A stretch of DNA of 64,000 nucleotides from Zavarzinia compransoris (lineage in GTDB: Bacteria > Pseudomonadota > Alphaproteobacteria > Zavarziniales > Zavarziniaceae). The first letter of the stretch is position 1; each line of letters opens with the position of its first letter. A model generated the notes under the pieces. The model had not been told where the DNA came from and searched no databases. It saw only the letters and a program-made list of their open reading frames with translations. This document shows positions 55,083-64,000 of this stretch, in pieces. Made by a program: the position numbers and the translations under genes. Where the stretch lies: positions 599,356 through 663,355 of the forward strand of contig NZ_QGLF01000003.1 of NCBI RefSeq assembly GCF_003173055.1, read 5' to 3'.

Positions 55083-56159
55083 ATGAGTGAATTGAACGGT
55101 CTCGAGGCCGAGGTCCTGGCCGCCGTCGACGGCGCCGCCGACCTTGCCGCCCTTGACGAAGTCCGTGTCGCGGCGCTGGGCAAGAAGGGCCGCATCACCG
55201 ACCTGATGAAAACCCTGGGCGGCATGGCCCCGGACGAGCGGAAGGCCTTCGGCGCCGCCGTCAATCAGGTGAAGGACCGCATCGCCGAGGCGATCGCCGC
55301 GCGGAAAGCCACCCTCGAAGACGCCGCCCTCGACGCCCGCCTCGCGGCGGAACGCGTCGACGTCACCCTGCCCATCGCCCATCAGCCCTCGGGCCGCATC
55401 CACCCGGTCACCCAGGTGACCGAGGAATGCATCGAGATTTTCGGCGCCATGGGCTTCTCGCTCGCCGAAGGGCCGGACATCGAGGACGACGAGCATAATT
55501 TCACCGCGCTGAATTTCCCGCCCGGCCACCCGGCGCGCGAAATGCACGACACGTTCTTCCTGCCGCCCAATCAGGCCGGCGACAAGGTCCTGCTGCGCAC
55601 GCATACCAGCCCGGTGCAGATCCGCACCATGAAGGGCCGCCAGCCGCCGATCCGGGTGATCGCCCCCGGCCGCACCTATCGCTGCGACAGCGATCAGACC
55701 CATACCCCGATGTTCCACCAGATCGAAGCCCTGGTGATCGACAAGAACATCCACATGGGCCACCTGAAGGCGACGATCGAGCATTTCGCCGCCGCCTTCT
55801 TCGAGGTGGAACAGGTGAAGATCCGCTTCCGCCCCAGCTTCTTCCCCTTCACCGAACCCTCGGCCGAGGTCGATATCGGCTGCGCGCGGACCAAGGATGC
55901 GATCCGCATCGGCCAGGGCGACGACTGGCTGGAAATCATGGGCTGCGGCATGGTGCACCCGAACGTCATCCGCCACTGCGGCCTCGACCCGGACGAATGG
56001 CAGGGCTTTGCCTTCGGCATGGGGCTGGACCGGATCGCCATGCTGAAATACGGCATTCCCGATCTCCGCGCCTTCTTCGATTCCGATCTCCGCTGGCTGC
56101 GCCACTATGGTTTCGCGGCCCTGGACCTGCCGACCCTGGGCGGAGGGCTGTCGCGATGA
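55083..56159 (+). CDS. pheS: Phenylalanine-tRNA ligase alpha subunit
   Basis: A 358-aa class II synthetase alpha subunit that charges tRNA(Phe) as an alpha2-beta2 enzyme. Motifs include [20 protein letters not shown], motif 2 [37 protein letters not shown] and motif 3 [15 protein letters not shown]. The N-terminal coiled coil is intact. ATG at 55083 is chosen by family length. It overlaps pheT by 4 bp (ATGA). Confidence 0.98.
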   Translation: MSELNGLEAEVLAAVDGAADLAALDEVRVAALGKKGRITDLMKTLGGMAPDERKAFGAAVNQVKDRIAEAIAARKATLEDAALDARLAAERVDVTLPIAHQPSGRIHPVTQVTEECIEIFGAMGFSLAEGPDIEDDEHNFTALNFPPGHPAREMHDTFFLPPNQAGDKVLLRTHTSPVQIRTMKGRQPPIRVIAPGRTYRCDSDQTHTPMFHQIEALVIDKNIHMGHLKATIEHFAAAFFEVEQVKIRFRPSFFPFTEPSAEVDIGCARTKDAIRIGQGDDWLEIMGCGMVHPNVIRHCGLDPDEWQGFAFGMGLDRIAMLKYGIPDLRAFFDSDLRWLRHYGFAALDLPTLGGGLSR

Positions 56160-58561
56160 AATTCACCGTCAACTGGCTGCGGGAACACCTGGACACCGCG
56201 GCGACCGCGGCGGAAATCGCGGAAAAACTCACCGCCGTCGGCCTCGAGGTCGAAGGGGTGGACGATCGCGGCGCCACGCTGCGGCCCTTCACCGTCGCCC
56301 ATGTTGTGTCCGCCGTGCAGCACCCCAATGCGGACAAGCTGCGGCTCTGCACTGTCGATGCCGGCGACGGCGCGCCCTATCAGGTGGTCTGCGGGGCGCC
56401 CAACGCCCGCGCCGGCCTGAAGGTCGTCTTCGCCCGCATGGGCACCACCATCCCGGTCAACGGCATGGTCCTGAAGCCGACGGCCATCCGCGGCGTCGAC
56501 AGCCAGGGCATGATGTGTTCCTTCCGCGAGATGGGCCTCGGCGAGGATCACGACGGCATCATCGAACTGCCGGCGGACGCCCCGATCGGCAAGCCCTTCG
56601 CCGAAGTCCTGGGCCTCGACGATGCGGTGATCGATATTTCGGTGACGCCGAACCGCCAGGATTGCCTGGGCGTCGCCGGCATCGCCCGCGATCTCGCGGC
56701 GGCCGGTCTCGGCACCCTGAAGACCCCGGCCATCGGCAAGGTGGCGGGCGAATTCCCCTGCCCGGTGACCGTCACCCTGGCGGACGGCGTGAAGGACCGG
56801 GCCTGCCCGGTCTTCACCGGCCGGCTGATCAGGGGCGTGAAGAACGGTCCCTCGCCCGACTGGCTGCGGAACCGGCTGGAAGCGATCGGGCTGCGCCCGA
56901 TCTCGGCGCTGGTCGATATCACCAACCTGATCACCTTCGACCGCGCCCGCCCGCTCCACGTCTTCGACGCGGCGAAACTCGCCGGCGGCATCCACGTCCG
57001 CATGGGCAAGGCCGGCGAGACGGTCGAAGGGCTGGACGGCAAGACCCATGCGCTGGACGAGGCGATGATCGTGGTCGCCGACGACGCCGGGCCGCTCGGC
57101 CTTGGCGGCATCGTCGGCGGCGTGCCGTCCTCGGTTTCCGACGGGACGGTCGATGTCTTCGTCGAAAGCGCCCATTTCGATCCGCTGACCATCGCCGCGA
57201 CGGGCCGGCGCACGGGCATCCAGTCCGACGCGCGGCACCGCTTCGAGCGCGGCGTCGATCCGCATTCCGCCCTCGACGGGCTGGAACTGGCGACGAGGCT
57301 GATCCTCGATCTCTGCGGCGGCACACCGTCCGAGGTGGTGGTGGCGGGCGCCTATCCGGCCGGCTTCCCCGACCGGACCTTCCGCCCGGCACGGGTGGAA
57401 AAGCTGACCGGCCTGCTGGTCCCCGAATTCGAGATGGCCCGCATCCTCGAAGCGCTCGGCTTCGGCGTCGAACGCGCGGCCGAGCCCTGGACCATCACGG
57501 TGCCGTCGTGGCGCCGCGACATCGAGGGCGAGGCGGATATCGTCGAGGAAATCGCCCGCATCACCGGCCTGGACAAGCTGCCGGTGCTGCCGCTGCCGGC
57601 AACCGCGGTGGTGCCGGTCCCGGCCCTGTCGCCGGCGCAGAAGCGGAACCGGCTGGCCCGCCGCCTGCTGGCGACGCGCGGCCTGGTCGAGACGGTGAAC
57701 TACAGCTTCATTCCGGAAGCCCATGCCGCGGCCTTCGGCTGGTCGGACCCGGCTTTGAAGGTCGCCAATCCGATCTCGGTCGAACTTGCCGTCATGCGCC
57801 CCCATCTGGTGCCGAGCCTCGCGGCCGCCGCGGTGCGCAATGCCGCCCGCGGCAACGAGGATGTCGCCCTGTTCGAGGTCGCGGGCACCTATCACGGCAT
57901 CCAGCCCAAGGACCAGAAGGCGATCGCCGCCGGCCTCCGGACCGGCCAGACCGCGCCCCGCCAGTGGCAGGGCGGGCGCCGGCCGGTCGATGTCTTCGAC
58001 GCCAAGGCCGATGTCTTCGCCCTGCTGGCCGAACTGGGCGCGCCGGTCGCCAATCTGACCGTCGCCGCCGAGGCGCCGGCCTGGGCCCATCCCGGCCAGT
58101 CCGGCGTCGTGAAGCTCGGCCCGAAGACGGTGATCGCGAGTTTCGGCGCGCTGCATCCCAAGGTCGCCAGGCTCCTCGACCTCGAGGGGCCGGCGGTTTT
58201 CTTCGAGGTCGATCTCGACGCCATCCCGGCGGCCAAGGCCCGCGCCTCCAGGGAGAAGGGGGCGCTGGCGCTGTCCGACTTCCAGGCCGTGTCGCGCGAT
58301 TTCGCCTTCCTCGCCGATGACGGCGTGGCGGCCGAAGCGCTGATCCGCGCGGTGAAGGGGGCCGACAAGGCGCTGATCGCCGATGTCTCGATCTTCGACC
58401 TTTACCGCGGGCCCGGTGTCCCCGAGGGCAAGCTGTCCATCGCCCTGGCCGTCCGGCTGGAGCCGAAGGACAAGACCCTGTCCGAGCAGGACATCGAAGC
58501 CGTTTCCGCCAAGATCGTGGCCGCCGCCGCCAAGGCGACCGGCGCCACCCTGAGAGGCTGA
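56156..58561 (+). CDS. pheT: Phenylalanine-tRNA ligase beta subunit
   Basis: An 801-aa beta subunit with the expected domains: an N-terminal tRNA-binding (EMAP-like) domain with [18 protein letters not shown]3/B4 editing domain, B5 ([20 protein letters not shown]) and a C-terminal ferredoxin-like anticodon-binding domain ([20 protein letters not shown]). ATG 56156 overlaps the pheS stop. Confidence 0.98.
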   Translation: MKFTVNWLREHLDTAATAAEIAEKLTAVGLEVEGVDDRGATLRPFTVAHVVSAVQHPNADKLRLCTVDAGDGAPYQVVCGAPNARAGLKVVFARMGTTIPVNGMVLKPTAIRGVDSQGMMCSFREMGLGEDHDGIIELPADAPIGKPFAEVLGLDDAVIDISVTPNRQDCLGVAGIARDLAAAGLGTLKTPAIGKVAGEFPCPVTVTLADGVKDRACPVFTGRLIRGVKNGPSPDWLRNRLEAIGLRPISALVDITNLITFDRARPLHVFDAAKLAGGIHVRMGKAGETVEGLDGKTHALDEAMIVVADDAGPLGLGGIVGGVPSSVSDGTVDVFVESAHFDPLTIAATGRRTGIQSDARHRFERGVDPHSALDGLELATRLILDLCGGTPSEVVVAGAYPAGFPDRTFRPARVEKLTGLLVPEFEMARILEALGFGVERAAEPWTITVPSWRRDIEGEADIVEEIARITGLDKLPVLPLPATAVVPVPALSPAQKRNRLARRLLATRGLVETVNYSFIPEAHAAAFGWSDPALKVANPISVELAVMRPHLVPSLAAAAVRNAARGNEDVALFEVAGTYHGIQPKDQKAIAAGLRTGQTAPRQWQGGRRPVDVFDAKADVFALLAELGAPVANLTVAAEAPAWAHPGQSGVVKLGPKTVIASFGALHPKVARLLDLEGPAVFFEVDLDAIPAAKARASREKGALALSDFQAVSRDFAFLADDGVAAEALIRAVKGADKALIADVSIFDLYRGPGVPEGKLSIALAVRLEPKDKTLSEQDIEAVSAKIVAAAAKATGATLRG

Positions 58562-58572
58562 CCCCAAGGGCC

Positions 58573-60375
<1,803 letters not shown>

Positions 60376-60455
60376 GGCGCAAATCCCATTTTGCTGGAAT
60401 CCTCGCCCCCCGAGGCGTAGACAGGCCCCGCCTGTAACCAAGGGGAGAGAGCACC

Positions 60456-60752
60456 ATGGCCGACGATGATTATGTCTACGACGAGGCGACGGGCGAATGG
60501 CGCCCGGCCTCGGACGTGGCGGCGGAAACCGCCGCGGCCGGCGCGGCGAAGGATGCCGCCGGCAATATCCTCGCCGACGGCGATCAGGTCACTTTGATCA
60601 AGGACCTGAAGGTGAAGGGCACCAGCACCACCCTGAAGCAGGGCACAGTGATCAAGTCCATCCGCCTGACCGGCAATCCGGAAGAGATCGACTGTCGCTT
60701 CGACGGCATCAAGGGCCTGGTGCTGCGCACGGAATTCGTCCGCAAGCGCTGA
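60456..60752 (+). CDS. PhnA/YjdM-like protein lacking the zinc ribbon
   Basis: A 98-aa protein. Residues 35-98 match the PhnA C-terminal SH3-like domain (DAAGNILADGDQVTLIKDLK and KVKGTSTTLKQGTVIKSIRL, ending LRTEFVRKR). The usual N-terminal Cys4 zinc ribbon is replaced by an acidic, Ala-rich stretch with no Cys pairs. The name comes from an old link to phosphonate use; the true function is unknown. A GGGGAGAG site precedes ATG 60456. Confidence 0.88.
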   Translation: MADDDYVYDEATGEWRPASDVAAETAAAGAAKDAAGNILADGDQVTLIKDLKVKGTSTTLKQGTVIKSIRLTGNPEEIDCRFDGIKGLVLRTEFVRKR

Positions 60753-60767
60753 CCCTCGCCGCCGGGC

Positions 60768-61310
60768 TCAGAACGTCAGGTCCGGCATCAGGCCGAGAAG
60801 GGCGATCTGGTCGGTCGACAGCAGGGTGAAGGGAATGGAGGACAGGTCCTCGCCCTTGACCGCTTTCTTCATCTCCGGCTTCAACGATTTCAGGATGTCC
60901 TTGGGCGAGCCGGAGAGCAGCACCTGGCCCGACTTGATGTTGGCGACGAGCTGGATGCCGTCGATCACCTTGGCCGCCTTGCCCCAATAGTTCTGGACCA
61001 CGCCCTTGCCGTCGATCGCGGTGATCTTGACGGCGAGCAGGTCGACGCCGGCGACGCGGCCCAGGTTGTCGGGCGTCGTCGGCCAGGCGAAGGGAATGGC
61101 GAAGACGCCGTTCTTCACCGGCCGCGAGCCGACCTTGACCTTGGTGCTGAAGAAGAAGCTGCCGATCTTCTTCTCGGCCAGGGGGACGTCGTATTGCACC
61201 AGGATGCCGTTGCAGTCGGCGCCCCTGACGGCGCTGAGGCTGACTTCGAGATCGTCGATCGCATCGCCGCTGCCGTCGGTGATGGTGCCCAGAATGAGTC
61301 CTCGCGCCAT
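60768..61310 (-). CDS. Hypothetical protein with transthyretin-like N-terminus
   Basis: A 180-aa protein I cannot assign. The start LGTITDGSGDAIDDLEVSLS resembles the beta-sandwich (carboxypeptidase-regulatory/transthyretin-like) domains found in adhesins and insecticidal toxin subunits. The C-terminal half is helical (KDILKSLKPEMKKAVKGEDL). There is no signal peptide. It converges with phnA (15 bp) and has its own upstream region of 133 bp. Confidence 0.75.
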   Translation of the reverse strand: MARGLILGTITDGSGDAIDDLEVSLSAVRGADCNGILVQYDVPLAEKKIGSFFFSTKVKVGSRPVKNGVFAIPFAWPTTPDNLGRVAGVDLLAVKITAIDGKGVVQNYWGKAAKVIDGIQLVANIKSGQVLLSGSPKDILKSLKPEMKKAVKGEDLSSIPFTLLSTDQIALLGLMPDLTF

Positions 61311-61443
61311 GGCGGCCTCCTCTTGAACCAGATGAACAGGGATCGGAAATGCAGCCGGGCTTGCCCCGCCGGCATGCCATGGCAGGATGCACGAACACGG
61401 GCCATGAATCCGTGACAGCGGTCACGGCAAGGGGGCGAAGGCC

Positions 61444-61917
61444 ATGTCGAAAGCCACCAGGGCAACGCTCGCGCTCGAGGCGGCGGGCATTGCTTTCGAT
61501 CTCGTCGTCTACGACTACGACCCGGGGGCCGAGGCGATCGGCCTCCAGGCCGCGGCGGCGATCGGCGAGCCGCCGGCGCGGGTGCTGAAGACCCTGATGG
61601 CCCGGGTGGACGGCCGGCCGGTCTGCGCCGTGGTGCCTGCGGACGCGCAGGTCTCGATGAAGAAGCTGGCGGCGGCCTTCAAGGGCAAGTCGGCGGCCAT
61701 GATGAAGCCGCCGGAGGCGGAGCGCCTGACCGGCTTCGTCGTCGGCGGCATCAGCCCCTTCGGCCAGAAGCGGAAGGTGCCGACGGTGATCGAGGCCCAG
61801 GCCCTGGCCGAACCCCATGTCTTCGTCAACGGCGGCGGGCGCGGGTTGCAGATCCGCCTGGCGCCGGCGGATGCGGTGAAGGCGCTCGGGGCGCTGGCCG
61901 CCCCGATCATCGCCTGA
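61444..61917 (+). CDS. ybaK: Cys-tRNA(Pro)/Cys-tRNA(Cys) deacylase YbaK-like
   Basis: A 157-aa YbaK/EbsC-family trans-editing deacylase that clears mischarged tRNA. It shows IGEPPARVLKTLMARVDGRP, AVVPADAQVSMKKLAAAFKG with the conserved Lys, and GFVVGGISPFGQKRKVPTVI. The start is ATG 61444 within GCGAAGGCC. Confidence 0.93.
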   Translation: MSKATRATLALEAAGIAFDLVVYDYDPGAEAIGLQAAAAIGEPPARVLKTLMARVDGRPVCAVVPADAQVSMKKLAAAFKGKSAAMMKPPEAERLTGFVVGGISPFGQKRKVPTVIEAQALAEPHVFVNGGGRGLQIRLAPADAVKALGALAAPIIA

Positions 61918-61920
61918 CGC

Positions 61921-62232
61921 TCAGCTCGCGAACAGACGGTCGCGGCGCTCCCTCTTGCGGAACAGCACCAGGAGAAGCACGCCGAGCACGCCGAACAGCA
62001 GCAGGCCCGGGACCCGCAGCACGGTGGTGAGGCCCGGGTTCCAGAGTTCCGGCAGCGTATGGCCGGCGATGGCGTCGCCCACGGCGGTCAGGCTGTTGGC
62101 ATCCAGCGCCGCCCAGAGTTCGCCAAGGCCAAGCAGGCCGAAGGTGCCGCGCTCCAGCATCGCCATGGCATCGGCCCCGAAACACATGAGGGCCAGCCCG
62201 ACCAGCAGCCAGCCCAACAACCGCCCGACCAT
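61921..62232 (-). CDS. Small two-span membrane protein
   Basis: A 103-aa protein with an N-terminal hydrophobic span (LLGWLLVGLALMCFGADAMA) and a C-terminal span (GLLLFGVLGVLLLVLFRKRE) followed by a basic tail. Short uncharacterised proteins of this layout (a periplasmic segment with W residues between two spans) are common in Alphaproteobacteria. The function is not known. It converges with ybaK. Confidence 0.75.
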   Translation of the reverse strand: MVGRLLGWLLVGLALMCFGADAMAMLERGTFGLLGLGELWAALDANSLTAVGDAIAGHTLPELWNPGLTTVLRVPGLLLFGVLGVLLLVLFRKRERRDRLFAS

Positions 62233-62346
62233 GAAGACCGCCCTCCAGGATTTCCGCCGCGCATCATGTCAGCCGGGGCAGACAATCTCAACAATGGGGC
62301 GAGAATGCGGCCTTTCCGCCCGAACCATTTTCCTCGCTCAGGCGAG

Positions 62347-62374
62347 TTGCATGCCGCCCCGACTTCGGTATATT
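62347..62374 (+). promoter_or_regulatory. Promoter of tRNA-Ser
   Basis: TTGCAT (62347-62352) and TATATT (62369-62374) with a 16-bp spacer lie 40 bp before the tRNA. The window between them is GC-rich, as in stable-RNA promoters. Confidence 0.55.
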
Positions 62375-62414
62375 GCGGCCCTCGCCGGGCGTCCCACGGA
62401 ATCGCCCGGCCTGC

Positions 62415-62504
62415 GGAGGGGTGGCCGAGTGGTTGAAGGCGCACGCCTGGAAAGTGTGTATACGGGAAACCGTATCGTGAGTTCGAATCTCATCCCCTCC
62501 GCCA
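62415..62504 (+). tRNA. tRNA-Ser (anticodon GGA)
   Basis: A 90-nt class II tRNA. The acceptor arm GGAGGGG pairs with CCCCTCC, and the D-arm is TGGCCGAGTGG. The anticodon loop CTGGAAA gives GGA (reads UCC/UCU). The long variable arm has ATACGG/CCGTAT, the T-arm includes GTTCGAATC, and the 3' CCA is encoded. Confidence 0.97.
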
Positions 62505-62740
62505 TCTATTTTATCCATTAATATCAATAACTTATGTTTTGCCGGCGGTGCTCTGTAACCGCCCGGAATGTCGAGGTCTTTCGGCTTGGCTGCGACCGCC
62601 GAGACGTCTCTTGGCCCGACCAGGCAGCCGCAATTCCATGATGCTGTGGTCTTCGTCTCTGCGGGGGATTTCGTCAGTACCCTATCCATTTCGCAAAGGG
62701 ACCGGCCAGTTCGCCCGACAACATGCCCGCCACCTGCGGC
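62505..62740. other. AT-rich junction between tRNA-Ser and the insertion sequence
   Basis: The 40 bp after the tRNA (TATTTTATCCATTAATATCA and on) are strongly AT-rich and unlike the rest of the window. The remaining 190 bp are GC-rich but hold no gene I can support. tRNA-Ser 3' ends are common integration sites, but no repeated tRNA end is found downstream within the window. Confidence 0.5.
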
Positions 62741-62758
62741 TGACCTAACCCCCGTGCT

Positions 62759-63659
62759 TCATCCGACTGGAAGCAGAGATCTATGGTTAGAGTTACGCAC
62801 GATGGAGATTGAAGCAATGGGAGGGGCATGCCCCTCCCATTGCTTGCGCAGGCCGGCGGCGTAGGCCGCCGGCGTCACGTAGCCGAGCGAGGAATGCGGC
62901 CGCTCGGTGTTGTAATCCTCGATCCAGTCGGCGACGACCGCGCGGGCATGGCGCAGGCTGAAGAACAGGGTCTCGTTCAGAAGCTCGTCCCGCATTCGCC
63001 CGTTGAAGCTCTCGACGAAGCCGTTCTGCATCGGCCGACCTGGTGCGATGTAATGCCATTCGATGCCGAAGGTGCTGGCGAAGGCCAGTGCCGCGTTCGA
63101 TGTCACTCGGTGCCGTTGTCGCTGACGATCATCCGCGGCTTGCCCCGCTCGGCGATCAGCTCGGTCAGTTCCCGCACCACGCGCCGCCCGGACAAAGACG
63201 TGTCGACCACCGCCCGCAGGCATTCCCGCGTCACGTCGTCGACGATGTTCAGCACCCGGAAGCGACGGCCGTCGCCGAGCTGGTCGTGCACGAAGTCCAG
63301 GCTCCAGCGCTGGTTCGGCAGGGCCGGCAGCGCCAGAGGCGCCCGCGTGCCGACGGCCCGTCTCCGGCCTCGGCGGTGGCGCACCGACAGGCCTTCCTCG
63401 CGGTAGAGCCGCTGCACCTTCTTCTCACGGCCAGGCCCTCCCGGCATAACAGGATATGCAGGCGCCGATAGCCGAAGCGCCGGCGCTCCAGGGCCAAGGC
63501 CCGCAGCCGCTCCCGCAAGGGACCGTCGTCGCCCCGGCGCGGGCGGTAGCGGACACTCGTTCGATCCGCCCCGATCACGCGGCACGCCCGCCGCTCGCTC
63601 ATCCCCAGCATCCGCCGTAGATGCTCGACCGCTTCTCGCCTGCCGGCGGGCGTCACCAT
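62759..63659 (-). pseudogene. IS3-family transposase OrfB (rve integrase), frameshifted
   Basis: Three frames must be joined to read the DDE integrase. The first (MVTPAGRREAVEHLRRMLGM) runs to LLCREGLAV near 63440. There a small deletion shifts the frame, and the reading continues with KKVQRLYREEGLSVRHRRGR and NQRWSLDFVHDQLGDG to VSDNGTE. A 1-base loss near 63105 turns the expected Leu codon into TGA. The last part (FGIEWHYIAPGRPMQNGFVE, then HSSLGYVTPAAYAAGLRK) ends at 62759. All three catalytic acidic regions can be seen, but not in one frame. Confidence 0.9.
62812..62845. repeat. 34-bp perfect palindrome inside the IS
   Basis: Each arm (AAGCAATGGGAGGGGCA, 17 nt) is the exact reverse complement of the other, with no spacer, centred at 62828/62829. 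It falls in the C-terminal codons of OrfB. In RNA it would fold to a long hairpin; no T-tract follows on either strand. Confidence 0.9.
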
Positions 63660-63677
63660 TTTTTTTGACAGAAGTTC

Positions 63678-63920
63678 CTACAGCCCGGCGTTGTCCACCA
63701 TGGTGTCGGCCAGCAACCGCTTCAGCTTCACATTCTCGTCCTCGAGCGCCCGCAGCCGCTTCGCCTCCGAGACCTCCAGCCCGCCGTACTTCGCCTTCCA
63801 GGCATAGAAGCTCGCACTCGACAGCCCGTGGCGACGGCAAAGTTCCGTCACCACCGCTCCCGCCTCCGCCTCCTTCAGGATCCCGATGATCTGCTCTTCG
63901 CTGAACTGCTTCCGCTTCAT
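63678..63920 (-). CDS. IS3-family transposase OrfA (HTH protein)
   Basis: An 80-aa OrfA with KRKQFSEEQIIGILKEAEAG, a helix-turn-helix VVTELCRRHGLSSASFYAWK and a leucine-zipper-like tail EAKRLRALEDENVKLKRLL. It ends at a TAG where family members usually read Lys (expected DNAxLK). Beyond the TAG, the same frame runs through an 8-A tract into OrfB, so the usual -1 frameshift layout is altered. It is probably truncated by a few residues. Confidence 0.85.
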   Translation of the reverse strand: MKRKQFSEEQIIGILKEAEAGAVVTELCRRHGLSSASFYAWKAKYGGLEVSEAKRLRALEDENVKLKRLLADTMVDNAGL

Positions 63921-64000
63921 CTCAAAGCCCTTCCCTTTCGGTCGGACTCCACTCCACTACGGATGAACTCGCGGTGGGCAGGTCAACGCAGGTGCGGGGT

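Larger units (their letters stand above)
62741..63985 (-). mobile_element. Degraded IS3-family (IS407-type) insertion sequence
   Basis: A 1245-bp element. The right terminus reads inward as TGACCTGCCCACCGCG (63985 downward) and the left as TGACCTAACCCCCGTG (62741 upward). The two ends match at 12 of 16 positions. It carries orfA and orfB on the minus strand. I see no target duplication next to the ends. Both genes have disabling changes, so the copy is presumably not autonomous. Confidence 0.85.

Noticed and set aside
62737-63989. A target-site duplication flanking the IS
   Set aside because: The 4 bp on the left (CGGC) and on the right (AACG) do not match.

Overview
The window is very GC-rich, densely packed DNA with alphaproteobacterial character. 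Examples are the rpmI-rplT-pheS-pheT run followed by lepA, a dapA-smpB pair, a B12 riboswitch and many 1-4 bp stop/start overlaps. The gene content points to a free-living aerobe that can oxidise carbon monoxide and hydrocarbons. A Rhodospirillales-type carboxydotroph such as Zavarzinia would fit, but that genus is a guess.

Region 1 (1-4.4 kb): the 3' end of a flavin amine oxidase faces a two-gene unit. This unit encodes a cytosolic HEXXH metallopeptidase and an MBL-fold hydrolase, and has its own sigma70-like promoter at about 4.37-4.40 kb.

Region 2 (4.4-18.5 kb): an aerobic Mo-Cu carbon monoxide dehydrogenase locus read right to left: coxM-coxS-coxL-coxD-coxE-coxF-coxG-xdhC/coxI, a MoeA/MobA-like fusion, ompW, moaA and an MHYT-LytTR regulator like CoxC/CoxH. 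CoxL carries AYRCSFR, the form I signature, so this is a true CO dehydrogenase. The accessory genes build and insert the Mo cofactor and its Cu-S centre. A DUF2182 membrane gene diverges from coxM across a 357-bp region rich in direct repeats.

Region 3 (18.5-38.9 kb): general housekeeping and accessory genes. They include an SDR/AraC divergent pair, a cobalamin riboswitch driving a lone CbiM-like permease, a Baeyer-Villiger-type monooxygenase, small VOC and DHFR-like enzymes, a lytic transglycosylase unit, an RND drug-efflux pair, dapA, smpB, pirin, a probable PemK/MazF-like toxin with a novel partner, a GlxA-type regulator and a cysteine hydrolase.

Region 4 (38.9-54.3 kb): a hydrocarbon module. 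A MalT/AlkS-like LuxR regulator is followed upstream by DUF1302, YCF48-like, Tat-exported DUF1329 and MMPL/RND genes, which form a recurrent envelope module for hydrophobic substrates. Divergent from these are a CYP153-type P450, its [2Fe-2S] ferredoxin and a GMC alcohol dehydrogenase. Next comes an unusual single-chain fusion of a membrane desaturase/hydroxylase with a complete FAD/NAD/[2Fe-2S] reductase.

Region 5 (54.3-64 kb): translation genes rpmI, rplT, pheS, pheT and lepA, then a PhnA-like protein, an unknown protein, a YbaK deacylase, a small membrane protein and tRNA-Ser(GGA). After the tRNA comes an AT-rich junction and a decayed IS3-family insertion sequence carrying a 34-bp perfect palindrome.
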